A stretch of DNA of 39,558 nucleotides. Source: an uncultured Collinsella sp. GTDB taxonomy: Bacteria > Actinomycetota > Coriobacteriia > Coriobacteriales > Coriobacteriaceae. Under the pieces are notes generated by a model that had not been told where the DNA came from, did not search any database, and saw only the letters and a list, made by a program, of their open reading frames with translations. Of the stretch, positions 15,508-22,434 are shown piece after piece. Both the position numbers and the translations under genes were made by a program. Positions within the stretch are counted from its first letter, which is position 1. Every line of letters begins with the position of its first letter. The stretch lies in the NCBI GenBank assembly GCA_900762015.1, contig CAAFEX010000107.1:1-39558 (forward strand), written 5' to 3'.

Positions 15508-16248
15508 TTAGGCAAACATGACCTTGTCGAACGTATAGAAGCCGGGTTCGCGGGTGACGAGCTTCTGCGCGGCTGCCAAGGCGCCGTTGACAAAGATCTG
15601 ACGGCTCGTGGCGCGGTGGGTGAGCGTGACCTCCTCGTCCTGGCCAAAGAAGCTCACCTCGTGCACGCCGGCGACGGTGCCGCCGCGCAGCGAGTGCATA
15701 CCGATTTCCTTGGGATCGCGTGCTCCGCACATGCCCTCGCGGCCATAGACGGGGTGGTAGCCTGCCTCGGGCTCGGCTTCGACGACGGCGTCGAGCAGTA
15801 GCTTGGCAGTGCCGCTGGGGGCGTCGACCTTTTGGTTGTGGTGCGTCTCGACGATTTCGCAGTCAAAGCCGGGCAGCTCGCGTGTAGCCTGCGCTACCAG
15901 ATGGCGCAGGGCTGCGATACCGATGGAGTAATTGCCCGAGTGCATAACGCGGGTGTTCTGGCCCAGCTCACGCAGGCGGTCCATCTGCTCGGGGGTGTAG
16001 CCTGTGGTGCCTGAGACCAACGCCGCGCCCGTGCGCTCGACATAGGCGACGACGGCGTCGAAGGTCGCGACGTTCGAGAAGTCGATGATGACGTCGGCAG
16101 CCGGTGCGTTCTCGAGCTCGCTCAAATCGAAGCCAATCTGGGTCACGATATCAAAAACGGGCTGCCCGGCGGCGTCGACAATGCCTTCGGCGGTAGTGCG
16201 GATGAGCGAGCCCATGCGGCCCGTTCCCATAATGACGGTCTTAATCAA
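15508..16248 (-). CDS. dapB: 4-hydroxy-tetrahydrodipicolinate reductase
   Basis: This 246-residue NAD(P)H-dependent reductase makes tetrahydrodipicolinate, the substrate of the DapH encoded next. The dinucleotide loop GTGRMG is at 8-13. The catalytic/substrate motif ETHHNQKVDAPSGTAK, with the conserved His-His and Lys, is in the middle. SLRGGTVAGVHEVSFFG and the ATSRQIFVNGAL end are typical of DapB. Translation probably starts at TTG (16248-16246): AAGGGAG is 9 nt upstream, and the next ATG would cut into the first strand. The start overlaps the dapA stop codon by 8 nt, giving translational coupling. Confidence 0.92.
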   Translation of the reverse strand: MIKTVIMGTGRMGSLIRTTAEGIVDAAGQPVFDIVTQIGFDLSELENAPAADVIIDFSNVATFDAVVAYVERTGAALVSGTTGYTPEQMDRLRELGQNTRVMHSGNYSIGIAALRHLVAQATRELPGFDCEIVETHHNQKVDAPSGTAKLLLDAVVEAEPEAGYHPVYGREGMCGARDPKEIGMHSLRGGTVAGVHEVSFFGQDEEVTLTHRATSRQIFVNGALAAAQKLVTREPGFYTFDKVMFA

Positions 16249-18550
16249 GTAGACCAGCTCCCTTCAGAGCATCGGTAAGTGCGGCTCGCGTGTCGTCTGC
16301 CATGGGGCACAGCGGCATACGGTAGTTTGCCTCGATCATGCCCATCTGGGCGAGCGCTTCCTTGACGGGGATGGGGTTGACCTCGCTAAAGAGGGCGTTG
16401 ATGAGCGGCTGGCCGGCAATCTGGATATCGCGGGCGCGCGCTACGTCGCCGTCCAGATAAGCGCGGCACATGTCGTGTACAAGCTGCGGCTGCACGTCGG
16501 CCCACACGCTGATGGTGCCCGAAGCGCCCAGGCTCATGAGCGGCACTGTGAGTGCATCCTCGCCCGAGTACATGCGGAAATCGTCGGACAGCAGGTGGGC
16601 GATCTTGGCCGCGTAGGCGACGTTGCCCGAGGCCTCCTTGATGCCCATGATGTTGGGGTGCGCGGCTAGGCGCTCTACGTTGCGCTCGCTGATACCGCAG
16701 CCGCAGCGGCCGGGGATGTTGTACAGGATGCAGGGGATGTCAACGGCATCGGCGACGGTCTTAAAGTGCTGATAGATACCCTCTTCGTTGGACTTGTTGT
16801 AGTAGGGGGTAATGAGCAGCAGGCCGTCGGCTCCCAAGCCCTGGTAAGTAAGCGACTTGGTGAGCATGGTCTGCGTGGAGTTGGAGCCTGAGCCGGCGAT
16901 GACGGGGACGCGTCCTGCAACATGCTTGACCACGGCGGCGACGACGGAGTTGTCCTCGTCATCGGTCATCGTGGCGCTCTCGCCGGTGGTGCCCAGGGTG
17001 AGAATGGCGTCGGTGCCATTCTGCAAGTGGAAATCGATAAGGCGCTCGAGCGCGTCAAAGTCGACACTGCCGTCCTTTTTAAACGGCGTAACCAGGGCGA
17101 CGATTGAGCCCTCGAGATTGCGGATGTCCATGTTCTTCTCCTTCGCCTCCGCGATCTGGATGCGTTTGTTCCATTGAGCTGCGACTGCCAGGCGCTCGTC
17201 TTGGGCGCGACGGCGGGCGCTTTCGGCGCGCGACTTGGCCAGCAGCTCTCGGCCGCACGGCAGCACGTCGAGCGTGGAAAAGTAATCGCCCGGGCGCTCG
17301 GCGCGGCGGATGAGGTCGGCCGCGCCATCGGGGCGCAGCAGGACCTCGGCGGAGCGCAGACGTCCGTTGTAGTTGTAGCCCATGGAGTAGCCATGCGCAC
17401 CGGTATCGTGGATTACAAGCAGGTCATCCATGTCGATATGCGGCAGCTCGCGGTCGATGGCGAACTTGTCGTTGTTTTCGCACAGGTTGCCCGTGATATC
17501 GTACGTGTTCGTGACGGGAGCTGCGGACTTGTCGGGGCCACCCGGCTGGCCCATCACTGTAACGTGGTGGTAAGCGCCATACATGGCAGGACGAATGAGG
17601 TCGACGGCACTTGCGTCCACGCCGATATAGTCTTTGTAGATCCGCTTTTCGTGAATGGCCTTGGTGACCAGGCACCCGTAGGGGCCCATCATAAAGCGGC
17701 CCATCTCGGTGCAGATCGCCACATCGCCCATGCCGGCGGGAACCAGGATCTCGTCGTAGGCCGCGTGTACACCCTCGCCGATGGCGTGGATGTCATTGGC
17801 CTGCTGCTCGGGCAGGTAGGGGATACCCACACCGCCGGACAGATTGATAAAGGCGACATGTGCACCGGTCTCGCGCTCCAGGCGCACGGCAAGTTCAAAG
17901 AGGATTCGCGCGAGCTTGGGGTAGTAATCGTTGGTGACGGTGTTGCTGGCAAGGAAGGCATGGATGCCAAAGTCCTCGGCGCCCTTGGCCTTGAGCATGC
18001 GGAAGGCATCAAAGAGCTGCTCGGTGGTCATGCCGTACTTGGAATCGCCCGGGTTGTCCATAATGCCGTTGGAAAGCTGGAACAGGCCGCCCGGGTTAAA
18101 ACGGCAGCTCACCGTCTTGGGGATGGGTCCCGCGACGCGCTCGTAAAACTCAATGTGGCTGATATCGTCGAAGTTGACGATGGCACCCAGCTTGTCGGCG
18201 AGCTCAAAGTCGGCAGCCGGCGTATCGTTGGACGAGAACATGATGTCGTGTCCCGTGATACCCAGCGAGCGGGCGATCATGAGCTCGGTATAGCTCGAGC
18301 AGTCGCAGCCGCAGCCGTATTCGTTGAGAATGGAGATGAGCGCCGGGTTGGGGTTGGCCTTGACGGCAAAGTATTCCTTAAAGCCTGGGTTCCATGCAAA
18401 GGCGTCGCGCACTTCTTGCATGTTGCGGCGGATGCCAGCCTCGTCGTATAGATGAAACGGCGTGGGGAACTGCTCGACGATATGCTCGAGTGTCTCCTTG
18501 TCCACAAACGGCTGCTTGGCCGCATATGCCTCGTTGGGGGTCAATGCCAT
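16241..18550 (-). CDS. lysA-dapA: LysA-DapA fusion: diaminopimelate decarboxylase plus 4-hydroxy-tetrahydrodipicolinate synthase
   Basis: One uninterrupted 769-residue frame encodes two lysine-pathway enzymes. Residues 1 to about 430 are a fold-type III PLP decarboxylase like LysA: K64 in YFAVKANPNP, SGGVGIPY as the glycine loop, EMGRFMMGPYG in place of the usual EPGR, LCENND as the cross-subunit cysteine region and DTGAHGYSMGYNYNGR. Residues 431-473 form a charged, probably helical linker. Residues 474-769 are a complete DapA (296 aa): TTG at T521/T522, TPYYN, YNIPGR with Y610, and Schiff-base K638 in GIKEASGN. A strong internal site, AAGGAG, precedes the Met474 codon (17131), so free DapA may also be made. 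The first ATG (18550) follows a lysine riboswitch. Confidence 0.85.
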   Translation of the reverse strand: MALTPNEAYAAKQPFVDKETLEHIVEQFPTPFHLYDEAGIRRNMQEVRDAFAWNPGFKEYFAVKANPNPALISILNEYGCGCDCSSYTELMIARSLGITGHDIMFSSNDTPAADFELADKLGAIVNFDDISHIEFYERVAGPIPKTVSCRFNPGGLFQLSNGIMDNPGDSKYGMTTEQLFDAFRMLKAKGAEDFGIHAFLASNTVTNDYYPKLARILFELAVRLERETGAHVAFINLSGGVGIPYLPEQQANDIHAIGEGVHAAYDEILVPAGMGDVAICTEMGRFMMGPYGCLVTKAIHEKRIYKDYIGVDASAVDLIRPAMYGAYHHVTVMGQPGGPDKSAAPVTNTYDITGNLCENNDKFAIDRELPHIDMDDLLVIHDTGAHGYSMGYNYNGRLRSAEVLLRPDGAADLIRRAERPGDYFSTLDVLPCGRELLAKSRAESARRRAQDERLAVAAQWNKRIQIAEAKEKNMDIRNLEGSIVALVTPFKKDGSVDFDALERLIDFHLQNGTDAILTLGTTGESATMTDDEDNSVVAAVVKHVAGRVPVIAGSGSNSTQTMLTKSLTYQGLGADGLLLITPYYNKSNEEGIYQHFKTVADAVDIPCILYNIPGRCGCGISERNVERLAAHPNIMGIKEASGNVAYAAKIAHLLSDDFRMYSGEDALTVPLMSLGASGTISVWADVQPQLVHDMCRAYLDGDVARARDIQIAGQPLINALFSEVNPIPVKEALAQMGMIEANYRMPLCPMADDTRAALTDALKGAGLLD
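17138..17143 (-). promoter_or_regulatory. internal ribosome binding site before the DapA part
   Basis: AAGGAG on the minus strand lies 6 nt before the in-frame ATG (17131-17129) that opens the DapA domain. A second GGAGG-like run lies just upstream. No stop codon separates LysA from this start. The site therefore supports separate production of DapA, in addition to or instead of a fusion protein. Confidence 0.6.
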
Positions 18551-18621
18551 GTCCCGTAAACCTCGCTATCCAGACGGCGCCATCTGCGCATCGAATCCGC
18601 ATAGCGTGGACCCAATGTCCG

Positions 18622-18778
18622 GATAGCGCTCCCGCATTGCTGCAGACAGTCCTGTGGGTGTTTCCCACAGGCCCACCAGGTTGTTCGTGCCCGAAAAGCC
18701 CAGTTCGGCGGGTTTCGCCTCCCCACGGGGTCAAAGCCTGCCGGCTCGCCCGCGGTTCTTCGTGCCCGCGCCTCTATC
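18622..18778 (-). ncRNA. lysine riboswitch (L box)
   Basis: Read on the minus strand, this leader carries the lysine aptamer landmarks in order. They are GATAG (P1 5' side) and AGAGGCGC; GGGGAGGCG..CCCGCCGAA; CTGGTGGGCC with a hairpin CCTGTGGG-AAAC-ACCCACAGG; then GACTGTC, TGCAGCAATGC and CTATC closing P1. The lysA ATG follows 72 nt later. The P1 3' strand CGCTATCC can instead pair with GGATAGCG (18571-18564), next to the GAGG ribosome binding site, and CGCTAT at 18606-18601 is a competing partner. No T-tract terminator is visible, so control of translation start is more likely than termination. Confidence 0.88.
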
Positions 18779-18789
18779 AAGTGGTAACG

Positions 18790-18818
18790 ACCCTACCACG
18801 TTGCACTTTACCAAACAA
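18790..18818 (-). promoter_or_regulatory. promoter of the lysine operon
   Basis: The minus strand has TTGTTT (18818-18813), a 17-nt spacer and TAGGGT (18795-18790). This places the transcript start within about 10 nt of the riboswitch 5' end. It overlaps the divergent promoter of the M20 gene. Confidence 0.55.
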
Positions 18819-18835
18819 GAGTATTCGTATATAAC
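18807..18835 (+). promoter_or_regulatory. promoter of the M20 amidohydrolase gene
   Basis: TTTACC (18807-18812), a 17-nt spacer and TATAAC (18830-18835) form a good sigma-70-type promoter. It overlaps the opposite-facing lysA promoter by 12 nt, so the two may interfere. Confidence 0.55.
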
Positions 18836-18886
18836 GTTTAAAAAATGCAGGGATATGCTAGAAACAAGGGCGTCACAATTCTGCAT

Positions 18887-18898
18887 CACAATATTGTG
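18887..18898. promoter_or_regulatory. palindrome in the M20 gene leader
   Basis: CACAATATTGTG is a perfect 12-bp palindrome about 50 nt downstream of the promoter. A further TCACAAT half-site lies just upstream (18873-18879). This arrangement suits a roadblock-type operator. The regulator is unknown. Confidence 0.35.
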
Positions 18899-18929
18899 TG
18901 AATGGATATGCCCCATGAAAGGATCCTTT

Positions 18930-20117
18930 ATGACCGAGCTCCAAGAACTCCGTCGCTATCGCCGCGATCTCCATCGCATTCCGGAGCTCGATTTCGATCT
19001 TCCGCAAACAATTGCCTATATCGAGGGCGTGCTGGCACCGCTCACCTGCGAAGTGACCCATCCGTGCCCCAGCTGCGTCTGTGCTTTCTTCGACGCCAGC
19101 GTTGATGCCGCGCATGCCACGGCGATTCGCGCCGATATGGATGCGCTGCCCATCGCGGAAGCGACGGGAGCGGCCTTTGCCTCAACCCATCCCGGCAAGA
19201 TGCACGCTTGCGGACATGACGGACACATGGCCATGGCGCTTGCCGCCGCGACGTATGTCGACCGTACGATTCGCGAGCATCCGGGCGCCATTAGGCGCAA
19301 TGTTCTCTTTGTGTTCCAGCCGGCCGAGGAAACGACCGGTGGTGCCAAGACGGTATGCGAGAGCGGTGTGTTCGAGCGCTATGGGGCCGACCGCATTTTT
19401 GGCTTCCATGTGTGGCCCGATCTGCCCGCCGGCACGTTGGCGAGCTGCTCCGGTCCGTTGCTGGCGCGTTCGAGTGAGACACACATTCATATTCACGGGA
19501 CGAGCATCCATATTGCTAAGACCTATGGCGTTCCGGTCGAGGAGTCGCACGATGCGGCGCTGGCGGCTGCCAAGTTCTTGGTTGCCGAGCGCGAACTGAT
19601 GGATGAGCTGGGTGCCGATGAGCCCTGCATTGGCAAGTTCGGCCTGCTGCAGGCAGGCACCGTCTGCAATGCGGTGGCGGGGGAGGCCCATGTTGCCGGC
19701 AGCCTGCGTGTGTTTACAGACGACATGTTCGACCGGGCACGCGAGGGCGTGCGCCGCGTGCTGGACGATGCCTGCGCTGCAACGGGCTGCACGTACGATC
19801 TCGACTTTGCCGAGGGCTATCCGCCGGTCGACAACGACCCCGAGCTATTTGCCAGCGTCGCGCCTGCCTTGCCCGGGCTGCAGCTTATGGAGGAGCCGCT
19901 GTTAATTGCCGAGGATTTCGCGTTCTATCAGCGCCATTTGCCGGGCGTGTTTTTCCTGCTGGGCACGGGTATGCCAGAGGGCCAAGACAACCCGAGTGAT
20001 TCGGATGGCTGCCCCGCCTATGCCACAAGCGCTCTGCATACCGATAGCATGCTCTTCGACGAGGAAATCCTACTCAAAGGCCTCGATGTCTATAAACGAT
20101 TGCTTTTGCTTGACTAA
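18930..20117 (+). CDS. M20 family amidohydrolase, candidate N-acetyl-DAP deacetylase
   Basis: This 395-residue metallopeptidase-like protein has the M20D dinuclear metal ligands: HACGHDGHM (92-100), the Glu-Glu pair in FQPAEETTGG (133-134), GFHVWPDLPAG, and a C-terminal LIAEDFAFY. It covers the catalytic and lid domains in full. The family includes N-acetyl-diaminopimelate deacetylase, hippurate hydrolase and other aminoacylases. Its position, divergent from the DAP operon that uses DapH, makes the N-acetyl-DAP deacetylase role attractive, but the lid segment (HGTSIHIAKTYG) differs from the GGHAAYPH of B. subtilis-type enzymes. AAAGGA precedes the ATG at 18930 by 6 nt. Confidence 0.82.
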   Translation: MTELQELRRYRRDLHRIPELDFDLPQTIAYIEGVLAPLTCEVTHPCPSCVCAFFDASVDAAHATAIRADMDALPIAEATGAAFASTHPGKMHACGHDGHMAMALAAATYVDRTIREHPGAIRRNVLFVFQPAEETTGGAKTVCESGVFERYGADRIFGFHVWPDLPAGTLASCSGPLLARSSETHIHIHGTSIHIAKTYGVPVEESHDAALAAAKFLVAERELMDELGADEPCIGKFGLLQAGTVCNAVAGEAHVAGSLRVFTDDMFDRAREGVRRVLDDACAATGCTYDLDFAEGYPPVDNDPELFASVAPALPGLQLMEEPLLIAEDFAFYQRHLPGVFFLLGTGMPEGQDNPSDSDGCPAYATSALHTDSMLFDEEILLKGLDVYKRLLLLD

Positions 20118-20131
20118 GGTGTGAAGGACTA

Positions 20132-20168
20132 TTTGTTCTAGAAAACACGAACAAACGTACGATATAAT
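20132..20168 (+). promoter_or_regulatory. promoter and operator of higBA
   Basis: TATAAT (20163-20168) is a perfect -10 box. Immediately upstream, TTTGTTC and GAACAAA form an inverted repeat (20132-20155) over the -35 region, where no consensus hexamer is found. Binding of HigA here would repress the operon. Confidence 0.55.
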
Positions 20169-20195
20169 AGAGATGTAAGTCTATAGAAACGTTTG

Positions 20196-20208
20196 ACGTT
20201 ACTAACGT
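20196..20208 (+). promoter_or_regulatory. second inverted repeat before higB
   Basis: ACGTTA-C-TAACGT is a perfect 13-bp inverted repeat 11 nt before the higB start codon and downstream of the -10 box. It may be a second HigA operator. Confidence 0.45.
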
Positions 20209-20219
20209 AAGGCGATACT

Positions 20220-20501
20220 ATGATTGCATCGTATGAAGATGAGGATACCGAACGCTTTGCCATGGGTGTGCGGGTCAGGAGGTTCGTGCCCTTTGAGCGT
20301 GTTGCGTTGAGGAAGATTCGCCAACTGCAGGTTTGTGCTTCGCTTGATGATCTTCGCGTTCCGCCGGGCAATCGCCTGGAAGCTTTGAAGGGCGATCGTG
20401 CCGGTCAATATAGCATCCGTGTTAACGAGCGCTATCGGGTCTGTTTTGAGTGGAGACAGGAGATGGCTTGGAATGTCGAAATCGTCGATTATCACAAGTG
20501 A
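20220..20501 (+). CDS. higB: HigB-type toxin (RelE superfamily)
   Basis: This is a 93-residue ribosome-dependent mRNA interferase of the HigB family, the normal length. The core KIRQLQVCASLDDLRVPPG, then RLEALKGDRAGQYSIRVNERYRVCFEW and the ending VEIVDYHK, are diagnostic. The basic and aromatic residues on the last strands are those used for mRNA cleavage in characterised HigB toxins. It precedes and overlaps its antitoxin, the usual HigB-HigA order and the reverse of most toxin-antitoxin pairs. Two inverted repeats upstream are likely operators. The N-terminal 15 residues are a little longer than typical. Confidence 0.88.
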   Translation: MIASYEDEDTERFAMGVRVRRFVPFERVALRKIRQLQVCASLDDLRVPPGNRLEALKGDRAGQYSIRVNERYRVCFEWRQEMAWNVEIVDYHK

Positions 20502-20814
20502 TGAGACCTCGTCCGATTTGCTGTCGCCAGTGACTCCTGGTGAGCTTCTCAAAGAGGAGTTTCTTGTTCCCATGGGCATTTCTCAATATCGCCTTGCGAA
20601 AGAGACCGGGATTCCGGCTCAGCGTATCGGGCAGATTGTCTTGGGAAAACGTCGCGTGACGGCCGACACCGACCTCCGTCTTTGCCGTTATTTTGGCCTG
20701 ACGGATGGTTATTGGCTGCGCGCTCAGGTGGCGTTTGACCTTGAGGCCGAGAAAAGGCGGATCGAACCGGAACTCGATAAGATCGTTCCTGTTCAGCAGG
20801 CCATTGCGCTGTAG
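20473..20814 (+). CDS. higA: HigA-type antitoxin (XRE family)
   Basis: This 113-residue antitoxin has the HigA signature: SPVTPGELLKEEFLVPMGISQYRLAKETGIPAQRIGQIVLGKRRVTADTDLRL is the XRE helix-turn-helix, followed by YFGLTDGYWLRAQVAFDLE. It neutralises HigB and represses the operon. The ATG at 20473 lies inside higB, an overlap of 29 nt, with GGAGA upstream. An earlier in-frame start would add 25 residues translated from higB sequence and is unlikely. Confidence 0.88.
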   Translation: MSKSSIITSDETSSDLLSPVTPGELLKEEFLVPMGISQYRLAKETGIPAQRIGQIVLGKRRVTADTDLRLCRYFGLTDGYWLRAQVAFDLEAEKRRIEPELDKIVPVQQAIAL

Positions 20815-20843
20815 TGCTCAGAGATGATGGGGGTGGCGTGACG

Positions 20844-21167
20844 ATGAGGCGACGCCGACAGCCTGCCGTATATAGTCCGGGTGGATGCGGGTGCGGTTTG
20901 CTGCTGCTCCCGGTTATTGCTGTGAGCATTGGCGTGATGTTTGCGCTTGCTGGACTGGCGGCAGCGGCACTTGTGCTGTTGATTGTGGCCATCGGCGTGA
21001 CGATTTGGCTGTGCCGTTCTCGCGAGCAACGTCGTGCCGACGGTAAGGCCAATGTAGGATGGATTGCCTTTTTGGTCATCGCCTACCTGCTGAGCATCAG
21101 CTACCTGGCGTTCTTTGTCCTGTTGATGATCAGTGCTTTTACCGGGGAATCCGTCGCGGTGGTTTGA
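20844..21167 (+). CDS. small membrane protein of unknown function
   Basis: This 107-residue protein has an Arg-rich N-terminus (MRRRRQ), a hydrophobic helix pair (LLLLPVIAVSIGVMFAL and AGLAAAALVLLIVAIGVTIWLC), a basic loop (RSREQRRADGK) and a third helix (WIAFLVIAYLLSISYLAFF). A GTG 30 nt earlier is in frame, but the ATG at 20844 has GGGGTGG upstream. It follows higA by about 30 nt and may share its transcript. No family is recognised. Confidence 0.55.
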   Translation: MRRRRQPAVYSPGGCGCGLLLLPVIAVSIGVMFALAGLAAAALVLLIVAIGVTIWLCRSREQRRADGKANVGWIAFLVIAYLLSISYLAFFVLLMISAFTGESVAVV

Positions 21168-21272
21168 TGCGCTGCCAGCAGACGGTCGCGCAAAGTGCGT
21201 TTGCTCGGCGTTTGGATAACTGCATTGGCCGTTTACCGCAACCTTAGCTCTCAGCTAATGAATTCAAGTTTA

Positions 21273-21326
21273 ATCCTTCCTACGATGTGCTGTGTGCCGG
21301 CACGGTAGCCGGATCGTAGAAAGGAT
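21273..21326 (+). promoter_or_regulatory. hairpin that hides the lipoprotein ribosome binding site
   Basis: ATCCTTCCTACGAT (21273-21286) pairs with ATCGTAGAAAGGAT (21313-21326) with one imperfect position. The 3' arm contains the AAAGGAT ribosome binding site of the gene at 21332. The 26-nt apical region holds GTGCCGGCAC, itself palindromic. Confidence 0.55.
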
Positions 21327-21331
21327 GCATA

Positions 21332-21874
21332 ATGAAAAAGCTCGAAAACGAAGTGCTGCTGAGCCGTCGCACTGCACTTGGCGCATTCGCCACCGTCGCC
21401 TTGGGGACTGCCGGTCTTCTTGCCGGTTGTGATAGCGATAAGGCGACCGTCACCGAGGACGCTGGCGATGACGACAAGAAGGAAGAGGCGAAGAAGGAAG
21501 AGCAGTCTACGACTGACCTGGCGGTTGGTGCGACGGTGACCACGGCTTCCGGTCTTTCCGTCGTTGTCGATTCCGTCCAGCCCGGCCTCACAAATTATGA
21601 CGGTTCGACCATGACGGGCATTCACGTCACGTACGTCAACAATGGCGATGAGGGCGCAGATTACAACATCTACGACTGGAAGGGCGAGGACGCCAACGGC
21701 GCTCAGCAGAATCAGGGTTACTACAGCGAGGGCTCCGATGAGCTGCAGTCTGGTACCCTTTCCGCCGGTGGCTCCGTGGCGGGCAATATCTACTTTGATG
21801 GCGATATCAAGAAGGCACTGTATTTTGCCAACATGTTTGATAAGTCTGCCACTGCAAGCTGGGTGCTGGCCTAG
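21332..21874 (+). CDS. secreted lipoprotein, DUF4352-like
   Basis: This is a 180-residue lipoprotein. The signal sequence contains SRRTALGAF, a twin-arginine-like motif (R12-R13), then a hydrophobic stretch and the lipobox LLAGC, with the lipidated cysteine at 33. An acidic/lysine-rich spacer (EDAGDDDKKEEAKKEEQ) follows. The C-terminal beta-rich domain (about 65-180: TVTTASGLSVVVDSVQPG, MTGIHVTYVNNGDEGADYN, FDGDIKKALYF) resembles DUF4352-type immunoglobulin-like domains in layout. Its function is unknown, probably extracytoplasmic binding. The ribosome binding site lies in the arm of a leader hairpin. Confidence 0.75.
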   Translation: MKKLENEVLLSRRTALGAFATVALGTAGLLAGCDSDKATVTEDAGDDDKKEEAKKEEQSTTDLAVGATVTTASGLSVVVDSVQPGLTNYDGSTMTGIHVTYVNNGDEGADYNIYDWKGEDANGAQQNQGYYSEGSDELQSGTLSAGGSVAGNIYFDGDIKKALYFANMFDKSATASWVLA

Positions 21875-21913
21875 CATGTCGCTACCGTTGCGCCGTATGG
21901 GAGGTGAAGTCGT

Positions 21914-22336
21914 ATGCCCGATAAAAAGCTGACTGACGAGTTACTCAATGAGCTTCTCGACGCGCCAAACATCGATGGCTATATCAAAGAACACGACTTT
22001 GCCGCCCCGTCGCTTTCGGACTACCTGAAGCGGCTGCTGCAGGAAAAGGGCTTGGAGCGCTCGCGCGTGGTTCGTATGGCCGATCTCAATGAGACCTTTG
22101 GCTATCAGATTTTTACCGGTGCGCGGCATCCGAGCCGCAATAAGGTGCTGCAGATTGCCTTTGCGATGGCGCTGACGCTCAAAGAGACTAACCGTGCGCT
22201 GACGGCTGCCGGGGTAAGCGTCCTTAACTGCAAGGACCGCCGCGATGCGATTATCATCTTTTGCATCGATCGCGGGTGCAGCCTCCAAAAGGTCAACGAG
22301 GAGCTGTATCGCTTTGGCGAGGAGACGGTGAGTTAG
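21914..22336 (+). CDS. helix-turn-helix-like protein paired with the kinase
   Basis: This 140-residue protein has a central segment, LSDYLKRLLQEKGLERSRVVRMADLNETFGYQIFTG followed by ARHPSRNKVLQIAFAMALTLKETNRALTAAG, laid out like an XRE helix-turn-helix domain with an altered recognition helix. The C-terminus (DRRDAIIIFCIDRGCSLQKVNEELYRFG) is also helical. GGGAGGTG precedes the ATG. The kinase gene begins about 100 nt downstream on the same strand. In other Gram-positive genomes similar small helical proteins sit beside Ser/Thr kinases; that is memory, not something shown here. Confidence 0.65.
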   Translation: MPDKKLTDELLNELLDAPNIDGYIKEHDFAAPSLSDYLKRLLQEKGLERSRVVRMADLNETFGYQIFTGARHPSRNKVLQIAFAMALTLKETNRALTAAGVSVLNCKDRRDAIIIFCIDRGCSLQKVNEELYRFGEETVS

Positions 22337-22434
22337 CGGCTGATATCTGAGCCGGCGGAGCTGCCGAACAACGATGCAAACGAACGGGGCGCGGATGCCA
22401 TGGGGTGTCTGCGCCCTGCGCTATGATGGAGGCT

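Noticed and set aside
17174..18451. A 425-residue plus-strand open frame opposite lysA
   Set aside because: It is antisense to the LysA domain with all its PLP motifs and has no ribosome binding site.
16241..18550. A frameshift or lost stop codon creating an artificial lysA-dapA fusion
   Set aside because: Both domains are intact and in one frame, with a plausible linker and no broken motif. A sequencing error that removes a stop cannot be excluded from this sequence alone, so it is kept as a check rather than the main reading.
18551..18929. A T-box or tRNA-like element in the lysA/M20 spacer
   Set aside because: No T-box sequence or specifier hairpin is present. The minus-strand pattern matches the lysine aptamer throughout.
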